A DNA stretch of 7,334 nt from Acidimicrobiaceae bacterium. GTDB lineage: Bacteria; Actinomycetota; Acidimicrobiia; Acidimicrobiales; Salinilacustritrichaceae. Below are positions 1 to 4,880 of this stretch, in pieces. Position 1 is the first letter of the stretch; each line of letters starts with the position of its first letter. The translations under genes and the position numbers were made by a program. The stretch is from assembly GCA_003476595.1 (NCBI GenBank), contig DMTU01000257.1, forward strand, positions 441 to 7,774. The letters are read 5' to 3'. The notes under the pieces are model-generated. The model saw only the letters and a program-made list of their open reading frames with translations. It had not been told where the DNA came from and did no database searches.

Positions 1-753
1 CATCTCGAGGACGAACTGGGCGCCACCGACCTGCTCGGCGGCCAGGGCGACGGCGGTGAGGTCGAGGACGGTGGACAGCACGTCCCAGCCCTTGCCCTCG
101 GTGCCGAGCAGCGTGGCCGGGGTGTCGGCGAAGGTGAGCTTGGCCTGCTTGCGGGTCTGGTCCATGGTGGACAGCGCCTCGCGGGTGAGGCCCGAGGCGT
201 CGGACTTCACGGTGAACAGGGAGGTGCCGGCGTCGGTCTTGGCCGCGACGACGATCAGGTCGGCGGTGTGGCCGTCGAGCACGAACATCTTCTCGCCCGA
301 GATCGCGTAGCCGTCGCCCGACTTGGTGGCGGTGGCCTCGATGCCGGACTCGTCCCAGCGGCCGTTGGACTCGGTGATGGCGAGGGTGGCCTTGGTCTCG
401 CCGGAGGCGATGCCGGGGAGGAGGTCCTTCTTGGCGGCGTCGTCGCCGCTCTGGAGGATGGTGTTGGCGCCGAGGACGACGGTGGAGAAGTAGGGGGCGG
501 CCAGCAGGCGGCGACCCATCTCCTCGAGCACCACGCACAGCTCGACGTAGCTGTAGCCCGAGCCGCCGTACTCCTCGGGGATGATGAGGCTCTGCAGACC
601 CATCTGCTCGGCCATCTGGCTCCAGACGGCGTCGTCGAAGCCCTTCTCCGTCTCCATCAGCTCACGGACGGTCTCCTCGGACGACTTGTTCTCGAGGAAC
701 GAGCGCACGATGTTGCGCAGCTCTTCCTGCTCTTCGGAGAAGGCGAAGTTCAC
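1..753 (-). CDS. Acyl-CoA dehydrogenase family protein, C-terminus cut by the window edge
   Basis: FAD-dependent flavoprotein family that introduces the alpha-beta double bond into acyl-CoA thioesters in beta-oxidation or sterol/side-chain breakdown, in the cytoplasm. The 251 residues in view begin MNFAFSEEQEELRN, the usual N-terminal helical start, followed by GLQSLIIPEEYGGSGYSYVE (52-71) and EEMGRRLLAAPYFSTVVLG (77-95), typical of actinobacterial FadE proteins. The middle beta domain begins with LAITESNGRWD (124-134), then GYAISGEKMFVLDGHTADLIVVA (148-170). The consensus flavin/substrate loop is closer to TEPxxGSD, so TESNGRWD is a divergent form. The family is usually about 380 residues; the C-terminal helical domain with the catalytic Glu lies outside the window. 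The GTG start at 753 is preceded by AGGGAGA with a 7-base spacer. It is transcribed divergently from the toxin-antitoxin pair. Family membership is secure; substrate, and whether it acts alone or as one half of a heteromeric FadE, cannot be told. Confidence 0.95.
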   Translation of the reverse strand, partial: MNFAFSEEQEELRNIVRSFLENKSSEETVRELMETEKGFDDAVWSQMAEQMGLQSLIIPEEYGGSGYSYVELCVVLEEMGRRLLAAPYFSTVVLGANTILQSGDDAAKKDLLPGIASGETKATLAITESNGRWDESGIEATATKSGDGYAISGEKMFVLDGHTADLIVVAAKTDAGTSLFTVKSDASGLTREALSTMDQTRKQAKLTFADTPATLLGTEGKGWDVLSTVLDLTAVALAAEQVGGAQFVLEM

Positions 754-760
754 GTTGGGG

Positions 761-767
761 TCTCCCT
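761..767 (-). promoter_or_regulatory. Ribosome binding site of the acyl-CoA dehydrogenase
   Basis: Read on the minus strand this is AGGGAGA, seven bases before the GTG at 753. It supports that start, from which the family's conserved N-terminus begins directly. Confidence 0.75.
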
Positions 768-777
768 GTCGGCGGTT

Positions 778-797
778 CCTTGACTGGCTGGTCAAGG
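778..797. promoter_or_regulatory. Palindromic operator over the acyl-CoA dehydrogenase promoter
   Basis: CCTTGAC (778-784) and GTCAAGG (791-797) form a perfect 7+7 inverted repeat around a 6-base spacer, TGGCTG. It overlaps the -10 hexamer of the minus-strand promoter (794-799) and the expected transcription start near 787, so a bound protein would block initiation. Size and symmetry fit a dimeric TetR-type repressor, and TetR repressors commonly control fatty-acid and sterol degradation genes; the identity of the regulator is inference, because no regulator gene lies in the window. Confidence 0.65.
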
Positions 798-822
798 TAG
801 GCGCGCCGGGCTGCGCCCTCAA
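794..822 (-). promoter_or_regulatory. Sigma-70-like promoter of the acyl-CoA dehydrogenase
   Basis: On the minus strand the -35 is TTGAGG (822 to 817) and the -10 is TACCTT (799 to 794), with exactly 17 bases between them. The predicted start near 787 gives a leader of about 33 bases that carries the AGGGAGA ribosome binding site. This is the most consensus-like promoter in the window. Confidence 0.6.
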
Positions 823-830
823 CCCGAGCT

Positions 831-850
831 GTGTACACCGGTGCTACGGT
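831..850 (+). promoter_or_regulatory. Leaderless promoter and possible autoregulatory palindromes of the antitoxin gene
   Basis: TACGGT at 845-850 is an actinobacterial TANNNT -10 element followed by exactly seven bases and the GTG at 858, the spacing expected if the start codon is the first transcribed base. Just upstream are two overlapping 8-bp palindromes, GTGTACAC (831-838) and CACCGGTG (836-843). Antitoxins of this family normally repress their own operon by binding palindromes at the promoter, so these are candidate sites. No convincing -35 is seen. Confidence 0.5.
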
Positions 851-857
851 CGCCGCC

Positions 858-1139
858 GTGGAGTCGATCGGCGTGCGGGAGCTGCGCAACAACGTCGCCG
901 CCGTGCTGCGCCGGGCCGCCGCCGGCGAGCGGCTCGTCGTCACCGTCGACGGGGTCCCGTCCGCCCAGCTCGGACCCATCGAGCCGACCACGACCCCGAC
1001 CCTCGAGGACCTGGTGGCGACCGGCCTCGTCCACCCGCCGCAGCGGCCGGGCACGCCACCGGTCGAGCCCGCGCCCATCGACGTCGCCGTCGACATCCGG
1101 ATCGGCGACGTGCTCACCGAGCTGCGGGGGCGGGAGTGA
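858..1139 (+). CDS. vapB: Phd/VapB-family antitoxin
   Basis: Labile antitoxin expected to neutralise the PIN toxin encoded directly downstream and to repress the operon. From GTG 858 the product has 93 residues. The N-terminal Phd/YefM fold is clear: IGVRELRNNVAAVLRRAAAGE (4-24), then the strand pair RLVVTVDGVPSAQLGPI (25-41). A proline-rich linker follows (about 42-73, including PPQRPGTPPVEPAP), and a short C-terminal segment (RIGDVLTELRGRE, 81-93) would be the toxin-wrapping tail. An in-frame GTG at 831 exists, but it would place the -10 element and palindromes inside the gene and add residues before the family's usual first motif, so 858 is preferred. Its TGA overlaps the toxin's GTG (GTGA, 1136-1139), implying translational coupling. 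The gene symbol reflects the class, not a proven ortholog. Confidence 0.88.
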   Translation: MESIGVRELRNNVAAVLRRAAAGERLVVTVDGVPSAQLGPIEPTTTPTLEDLVATGLVHPPQRPGTPPVEPAPIDVAVDIRIGDVLTELRGRE

Positions 1140-1555
1140 CGGTGCTCGCCATCGACACCTCGGCGCTGCTCCGTCGCTACGTGCGCACGAGCGGCCACGG
1201 GCTGGTCACCGAGGCGATGGCCGAGGCCGACACGTGGTGCGCTTCGGCGCTCGCCCGCACCGAGACCCTCCAGGCCATGCACGCCGTCGCGGTCACGCCG
1301 GGGCAGCACGACGCGCTGTGGGCCGCGCTGCGCGCCGACTGGGAGCGGTTCCACGTCGTACCGGTCGACGACCGCTGCCTGGCGCGGGCCGTGGACATCG
1401 GCGCGACGTTCCGGGTCCGCTCCACCGACGCCATCCACCTCGCGGCCGCCGAGCGCCTGCCCGCGCCGGTCCGCTACCTCACCTTCGACCGCCGCCAGAT
1501 CCCGGCGGCCGCCGGGCTCGGGTTCGAGGTCATCGCCCCCCGCGAGGACCTCTGA
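1136..1555 (+). CDS. vapC: PIN-domain ribonuclease toxin, VapC family
   Basis: Mg2+/Mn2+-dependent endoribonuclease toxin; VapC proteins usually cleave tRNA or rRNA and stop growth when the antitoxin is lost. The product has 139 residues, normal for the family. The PIN acidic quartet can be read: Asp7 in LAIDTSALLRRY, Glu43 in ALARTETLQA, Asp98 in RSTDAIHLAAAE and Asp118 in LTFDRRQ, so the active site appears intact. The GTG at 1136 overlaps the antitoxin stop by four bases; a second in-frame GTG at 1142 is possible and would remove only two residues. The RNA target cannot be predicted from this sequence. Gene order (antitoxin then toxin) and overlap are standard for VapBC modules. Confidence 0.92.
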   Translation: MTVLAIDTSALLRRYVRTSGHGLVTEAMAEADTWCASALARTETLQAMHAVAVTPGQHDALWAALRADWERFHVVPVDDRCLARAVDIGATFRVRSTDAIHLAAAERLPAPVRYLTFDRRQIPAAAGLGFEVIAPREDL

Positions 1556-1562
1556 GCCGACT

Positions 1563-1568
1563 TAGGCT
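1563..1568 (+). promoter_or_regulatory. -10 element of a leaderless promoter for the hydrolase gene
   Basis: TAGGCT lies seven bases before the ATG at 1576, the same TANNNT-N7-start layout as in front of the antitoxin and sufC. It sits in the 20-base gap after the toxin stop, suggesting the hydrolase has its own promoter rather than depending on the toxin operon. No ribosome binding site is present before the ATG, which fits a leaderless message. Confidence 0.5.
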
Positions 1569-1575
1569 GCACCGC

Positions 1576-2184
1576 ATGAGCACGCTGCACTGGGAGGACA
1601 CGGCCGCCGAGATCCACAAGGTGGTGGTCGGGCCGATGGACAACAACGTGTTCGTCCTGCGCTGCAAGCAGACCGGCGACGCCCTCCTCATCGACGCGGC
1701 CAACGAGCACGACCGCCTGCTGGAGCTGTGCCAGCGCCTCGGGGTGCGCACCGTCATCGAGACCCACGGGCACTGGGACCACATCCAGGCCGTGCCCGAG
1801 CTGCGCGACGCCGGCTACAGCGTCCACGTCACCGCCGAGGACGCCGCCATGCTCCCCGCCTACGACGAGATCCTCGAGGACGAGTCCGTGATCGAGGTCG
1901 GCCGCCTGCGCCTCCACACCATCCACTCCCCGGGCCACACGCCCGGCTCGATGAGCTTCCGCCTCGACGGCGCGCCGATCCTGTTCTCCGGCGACACGCT
2001 GTTCCCCGGCGGCCCGGGCAACACCTCCTTCGAGGGGGGCGACTTCGACACGATCATCGCCTCGCTCGACCAGCGCCTCTTCACCCTGCCGCCGGACACG
2101 CTGGTGCTCCCCGGCCACGGCGACGACACCACGATCGGCACCGAGCGTCCGCACCTCCAGGAGTGGATCGACCGGGGTTGGTGA
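1576..2184 (+). CDS. Metallo-beta-lactamase-fold hydrolase, glyoxalase II-like
   Basis: Binuclear-metal hydrolase of the glyoxalase II-like group, probably a cytoplasmic thioesterase or related esterase. All metal ligands are visible in the 202-residue product: THGHWDH (His64, His66, Asp68, His69), His121 in SPGHTPGS, the bridging Asp140 in FSGDTLF, and His181 in LPGHGDD. At about 200 residues it lacks the C-terminal helical substrate domain of classical GloB (about 250 residues), so it matches the shorter stand-alone type whose substrate is often unknown. There is no signal peptide. It ends five bases before the next small gene, and the two are likely co-transcribed. The fold and an intact active site are certain; activity on S-lactoylglutathione is unlikely to be its job if the host is an actinobacterium, since these usually lack glutathione and use mycothiol. 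Confidence 0.93.
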   Translation: MSTLHWEDTAAEIHKVVVGPMDNNVFVLRCKQTGDALLIDAANEHDRLLELCQRLGVRTVIETHGHWDHIQAVPELRDAGYSVHVTAEDAAMLPAYDEILEDESVIEVGRLRLHTIHSPGHTPGSMSFRLDGAPILFSGDTLFPGGPGNTSFEGGDFDTIIASLDQRLFTLPPDTLVLPGHGDDTTIGTERPHLQEWIDRGW

Positions 2185-2189
2185 GCCCG

Positions 2190-2576
2190 ATGTCCGACGC
2201 CCTCCCCTACGACGAGCGCCCCACCGACGACACGCCCGTCCACACCGCCGACCTGCCGCCGACCCCGATCCGCGACCGCAACATCCCGGCCACGGCGTGG
2301 GTCGAGGCGCCGGACAGCCTCACCTCGCTCGGCGAGGACCTGCCCGACACGCCCGTCGCCGAGTACAAGCGGCGCATCGGTCCGTGGATCCTGTGGCGGG
2401 CCGGCCCGGCGTCCAAGGGCCACGCCCGCTACTGGGCCGCCCACCAGGACGACCTCGACCGCGCCTACACGCTCCGGCTGTTCCCGGACGGCTCCGCCGA
2501 GGGCACCGGCCCGAGCGGCACGGTGCACGGGCGGTTCCGGGCCTGGAAGGAAGACCTCCGGGACAGCGAGGGCTGA
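2190..2576 (+). CDS. Conserved-looking hypothetical protein, 128 residues
   Basis: I do not recognise a named family. The first half is acidic and proline-rich (DERPTDDTP, DLPPTPIRDR) and probably flexible. The second half looks folded and aromatic-rich: YKRRIGPWILWRAGP (about 79-93), ARYWAAHQDDLDRAYTLRLF (about 98-117) and a C-terminal HGRFRAWKEDLRDSEG. No signal peptide, membrane segment or cysteine is seen. It follows the hydrolase by five bases, so it is probably translated from the same message, and base composition matches its neighbours. The ATG at 2190 is chosen; an in-frame GTG at 2181 would overlap the hydrolase stop (GTGA) and add three residues, and cannot be excluded. Many aromatic and charged residues and continuous coding character support a real gene, but its function is unknown. 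Confidence 0.75.
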   Translation: MSDALPYDERPTDDTPVHTADLPPTPIRDRNIPATAWVEAPDSLTSLGEDLPDTPVAEYKRRIGPWILWRAGPASKGHARYWAAHQDDLDRAYTLRLFPDGSAEGTGPSGTVHGRFRAWKEDLRDSEG

Positions 2577-2598
2577 CGGGCCCTCCCCCGGCGCCGGC

Positions 2599-3759
2599 TC
2601 ACCACTTCTCGGGCGGCACGATGGCGAGCCCGACCGGCACGAGGCGCTCGCGCCCGTCGCTCGGACGGTTGCGCACGCACCACCCCAGCGCGCACGACGT
2701 CACCATCGTCGAGGACCCACCGCCATCGAGGTTGATGCCGTGCGTCGCCCCGAGCCGCACCAACAGCTCCCGCGACTCGTCCAGCGTGAGGCCCCGGCTG
2801 TGCGCCTGGCGGCCGTCGACGACGACGAACCACATCGAGCCGGCGTCGTCCCACCCGACGAGGGTCCGGGGGTGCAGGCCGGTGACCTTGCCGTCGATCT
2901 GGTCGAGCTCGGTGGCCACACCGTCCGCGAGCAGCAGCGGGTGCCCGGACACCGCCATCTCCAGGCCGGCCGGCGATTCGACGACGAGGTCGAGGGGCAC
3001 GGTGCCGTTGTCCATGGCGAAGGCCCACAGGACGTGGGCACCCATGCCCGATCCGCTCAGCACGGCGCCGCGGCGCGGGATGGTGGCGTTCCCGCCCGTC
3101 TCCAGGCGCAGGATCGTGGCCCGCTGGCGGACGCCGCCCGTCCACTGCGGCGTGGGCGCCCGCACGACGAGCTCGACCGTCCCCGGCGGGGACCCGGTGC
3201 TGGCACCGAAGTTCTTGTCGTGCAGCGTGATCTGGTCGCGCCGGGTGCCGATGTTGACGCCCGTGATCGGCAGCGTCTGGACCTCGCCGGGTCGGAGCGC
3301 CTCGAGCCGGGCCGACCACTCGATCGGGCCGGTCTGCATGCGGCCGTCCTGGATCTTGAGCTGGTACTGGTGGTCGGTCGGCGACTGCACGAACTGGAAC
3401 TTGCGGACCACCGCGCCGTGGGGCATGTGGCAGGTCGGGCAGGTCGCGAAGCTGGCGTTGATGCAGGCCACCGAGCCGGTGCGGGCGCACATCGACGAGA
3501 CCGCCTCGCGCGTGCTGCCCACCCGGCCCGCCGACACGACCGGCTTCACCCGGACCGGGGCGCCCGGGTGCACGTGCACCACGTGGGTGCGCACCGGCGT
3601 CGGCTCCTGCACGATCGTGAACTCGACGCCCTCCCAGAGCACGTCGCGGGCCAGCAGCTGCCAGCCCCACTCGTGCTCACCGGATGCGGACGGCCCGAGG
3701 CCGAGCAGCGCCACGACCAGGCCGGCGAGCACCAGCTGACGGATCCGCCTCGCGGACAT
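2599..3759 (-). CDS. Exported phosphodiester glycosidase-family protein (NAGPA/DUF2233)
   Basis: Member of the phosphodiester glycosidase family named after the mammalian uncovering enzyme NAGPA; bacterial members are exported and thought to act on phosphodiester-linked sugars in envelope polymers, though most are uncharacterised. The 386-residue product starts with a signal peptide: basic n-region MSARRIRQ, hydrophobic core LVLAGLVVALLGLG (9-22), and likely cleavage near ASG (25-27). Family landmarks are CINASFA (99-105, matching the usual INxGFF), HPRTLVGW (296-303), FVVVDGRQAHSRGLTLDESRE (311-331) and the hallmark GINLDGGGSSTMV (341-353). Six cysteines (91, 99, 107, 110, 356, 361) lie after the signal peptide. 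The ATG at 3759 is preferred over the in-frame GTG at 3765 because GGAGG (3769 to 3765) stands five bases before it. Transcribed divergently from tatA. Enzyme substrate unknown. Confidence 0.9.
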   Translation of the reverse strand: MSARRIRQLVLAGLVVALLGLGPSASGEHEWGWQLLARDVLWEGVEFTIVQEPTPVRTHVVHVHPGAPVRVKPVVSAGRVGSTREAVSSMCARTGSVACINASFATCPTCHMPHGAVVRKFQFVQSPTDHQYQLKIQDGRMQTGPIEWSARLEALRPGEVQTLPITGVNIGTRRDQITLHDKNFGASTGSPPGTVELVVRAPTPQWTGGVRQRATILRLETGGNATIPRRGAVLSGSGMGAHVLWAFAMDNGTVPLDLVVESPAGLEMAVSGHPLLLADGVATELDQIDGKVTGLHPRTLVGWDDAGSMWFVVVDGRQAHSRGLTLDESRELLVRLGATHGINLDGGGSSTMVTSCALGWCVRNRPSDGRERLVPVGLAIVPPEKW

Positions 3760-3764
3760 CCCCA

Positions 3765-3769
3765 CCTCC
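3765..3769 (-). promoter_or_regulatory. Shine-Dalgarno site that decides the glycosidase start
   Basis: GGAGG on the minus strand lies five bases before the ATG at 3759. The alternative in-frame GTG at 3765 falls inside this motif, so it is unlikely to be the start. Confidence 0.75.
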
Positions 3770-3826
3770 GCACGCGGTCGCCCCCGACGGTCGACCTCCG
3801 CCGGAACAGTGTGGCAGGCCCTGCGG

Positions 3827-3832
3827 TACCGT
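3827..3832 (+). promoter_or_regulatory. Possible -10 element of tatA
   Basis: TACCGT ends nine bases before the tatA ATG at 3842, giving a nearly leaderless message. It lies within the 8-bp palindrome CGGTACCG (3824-3831 plus one base). No -35 consensus or clear ribosome binding site is seen (GGCGGTGG at 3833-3840 is too close to act well), so this is weaker than the other promoters. Confidence 0.35.
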
Positions 3833-3841
3833 GGCGGTGGT

Positions 3842-4027
3842 ATGCCTCAGGGACCAGAGCTCATCATCATCCTCATCGTGATCCTGTTGCTGTTCGGCGG
3901 CGCCAAGCTGCCCAAGCTCGCCCGCTCCCTCGGTCAGGCCCAGAACGAGTTCAAGCGGGGGCTGAAGGACGGCGCCGAGAACCACGACGCGGACGACACC
4001 ACCACGGAGCGCACCAAGGACGCCTGA
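3842..4027 (+). CDS. tatA: Twin-arginine translocase subunit TatA/TatE
   Basis: Small membrane protein that oligomerises to form the passage for folded proteins in the Tat export system, together with TatC (not in the window). The 61-residue product has the full TatA plan: a short N-terminus with Glu6 (GPELI), one membrane helix (LIIILIVILLLF, 7-18), the conserved Phe18-Gly19 hinge, an amphipathic helix (KLPKLARSLGQAQNEFKRGL) and a charged, disordered tail rich in Asp, Thr and Lys. An upstream in-frame GTG at 3809 would add 11 residues lacking family similarity and would place the candidate -10 inside the gene, so ATG 3842 is preferred. The separate palindrome and promoter before sufC suggest tatA is its own unit. 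Confidence 0.93.
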   Translation: MPQGPELIIILIVILLLFGGAKLPKLARSLGQAQNEFKRGLKDGAENHDADDTTTERTKDA

Positions 4028-4056
4028 ACGGCGCCGGCGGGACGCTCGTCACACCC

Positions 4057-4082
4057 ATTATCACTACGGCCGTAGTGGTAAT
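4057..4082. promoter_or_regulatory. 26-bp palindromic operator of the suf operon
   Basis: Left arm ATTATCACTACGG (4057-4069) meets right arm CCGTAGTGGTAAT (4070-4082) with no spacer. Twelve of the thirteen base pairs match; only 4061/4078 (T/G) breaks symmetry, and the central 16 bp are perfect. It is AT-rich at both ends in otherwise GC-rich DNA. Its right edge touches the sufC -10 element (TACACT, 4082-4087), so a bound dimer would cover the -35 region and spacer. This placement fits repression by an Fe-S-sensing regulator such as SufR or an Rrf2-family (IscR-like) protein; which one is inference. Confidence 0.75.
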
Positions 4083-4087
4083 ACACT
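4082..4087 (+). promoter_or_regulatory. -10 element of the leaderless sufCSU promoter
   Basis: TACACT is followed by exactly seven bases and the sufC ATG at 4095, so transcription is expected to begin at or next to the start codon. An alternative reading is an extended -10, TGG before TAATAC (4076-4084), giving a leader of about four bases. GAGGGA at 4088-4093 ends one base before the ATG, too close for a normal Shine-Dalgarno role, which again favours a leaderless message. The -35 region is non-consensus, as for a regulated promoter. Confidence 0.55.
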
Positions 4088-4094
4088 GAGGGAC

Positions 4095-4880
4095 ATGGCT
4101 GCGCCCACCACGCCCCTGTTCGAGATCGACGACCTGCACGCGCGGGTCGCTGAGGCTCCGGCGGGCGAGACGGCGGCGGAGATCCTCAAGGGCATCGACC
4201 TCACCGTCCAGCCGGGCGAGATCCACGCCATCATGGGCCCGAACGGCTCGGGCAAGTCGACGCTGGCCAACACCCTGCTCGGGAACCCCGACTTCGAGGT
4301 CACCGCCGGCACCATCCGCCTGCGGGGCGACGACATCACCGACTGGGACGTCGACGTGCGCGGCAAGGCCGGCATGTTCCTCGGCTTCCAGTACCCCCAG
4401 TCCATCGCCGGCGTGTCGGTCATCAACTTCCTGCGCCAGGCGCTGTCGGCCCGCAAGGGCATCGACCTGTCGGTGCTCGAGCTGCGCCTGTCGATCATGG
4501 AGTGGATGGAGCGCCTCGAGATGGACCCGTCCTTCGCCGACCGCTACCTCAACGAGGGCTTCTCCGGCGGCGAGAAGAAGCGGAACGAGATCCTGCAGAT
4601 GGCCATCCTCGAGCCCGAGATCGCCATCCTCGACGAGACCGACTCCGGCCTCGACATCGACGCCCTCCAGGTGGTGGCCAAGGGCGTCAACGAGGTCCGC
4701 ACCGCCCGCCCCGAGCTCGGCGTCGTGCTCATCACCCACTACCAGCGCCTGCTGGAGCACCTGCGCCCGGACCACGTCCACGTCCTGGTCGACGGCCGCA
4801 TCGTCGCGTCCGGCGGCATGGAGCTGGCCGAGCAGCTGGAGGCCGAGGGCTACGAGGCCTTCCGCGGGGTGGACGCATGA
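4095..4880 (+). CDS. sufC: Fe-S cluster assembly ATPase SufC
   Basis: Cytoplasmic ABC-type ATPase of the SufBCD scaffold, where ATP binding drives the rearrangement that lets SufB-SufD build a cluster. The 261-residue product has every ABC element: Walker A GPNGSGKST (48-56), Q-loop Gln99 in LGFQYPQSIAGVSVINFLR (SufC-specific context), signature FSGGEKKRNEI (156-166), Walker B AILDETDSGLD (177-187) with catalytic Glu181, and switch His215 in LITHYQRLL. SGGEKKR and DETDSGLDIDAL are diagnostic of SufC rather than a transporter. It is the first gene of the operon; sufB and sufD, which usually precede it, are absent, and tatA lies upstream instead. Its TGA overlaps the sufS ATG (ATGA, 4877-4880). 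Confidence 0.97.
   Translation: MAAPTTPLFEIDDLHARVAEAPAGETAAEILKGIDLTVQPGEIHAIMGPNGSGKSTLANTLLGNPDFEVTAGTIRLRGDDITDWDVDVRGKAGMFLGFQYPQSIAGVSVINFLRQALSARKGIDLSVLELRLSIMEWMERLEMDPSFADRYLNEGFSGGEKKRNEILQMAILEPEIAILDETDSGLDIDALQVVAKGVNEVRTARPELGVVLITHYQRLLEHLRPDHVHVLVDGRIVASGGMELAEQLEAEGYEAFRGVDA

Noticed and set aside
780..785. TTGACT as a -35 element for a plus-strand promoter
   Set aside because: No -10-like hexamer lies 16-18 bases downstream (the sequence there is GC-only); the motif is better explained as one arm of the inverted repeat.
2588..2597. CCGGCGCCGG palindrome between two convergent genes as a terminator
   Set aside because: Ten-base palindrome without a loop or T-tract on either strand; such runs are common by chance in GC-rich DNA.
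3428..3433. Cytochrome c haem site in the glycosidase (CxxCH)
   Set aside because: A single CxxCH within a phosphodiester glycosidase loop, with no cytochrome fold or axial-ligand context; kept only as a cysteine/metal observation.
2465..3670. Long minus-strand open frame of about 400 codons overlapping the glycosidase
   Set aside because: It is a frame-shifted shadow of the glycosidase: its composition is Arg/Ala/Gly/Pro-rich without motifs, whereas the frame at 2599-3759 carries a signal peptide and the DGGGSS landmark. High GC leaves many false open frames.
3676..3759. Tat signal peptide on the glycosidase, suggested by the neighbouring tatA
   Set aside because: The N-terminus has Arg-Arg, but the residues after it (I-R-Q) do not fit the S/T-R-R-x-F-L-K pattern; a Sec signal peptide is more likely.
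2740..4089. Plus-strand open frame of about 450 codons across the glycosidase and tatA
   Set aside because: Antisense to the glycosidase and out of frame with tatA; low-complexity Arg/His/Gly-rich translation and no recognisable domain.
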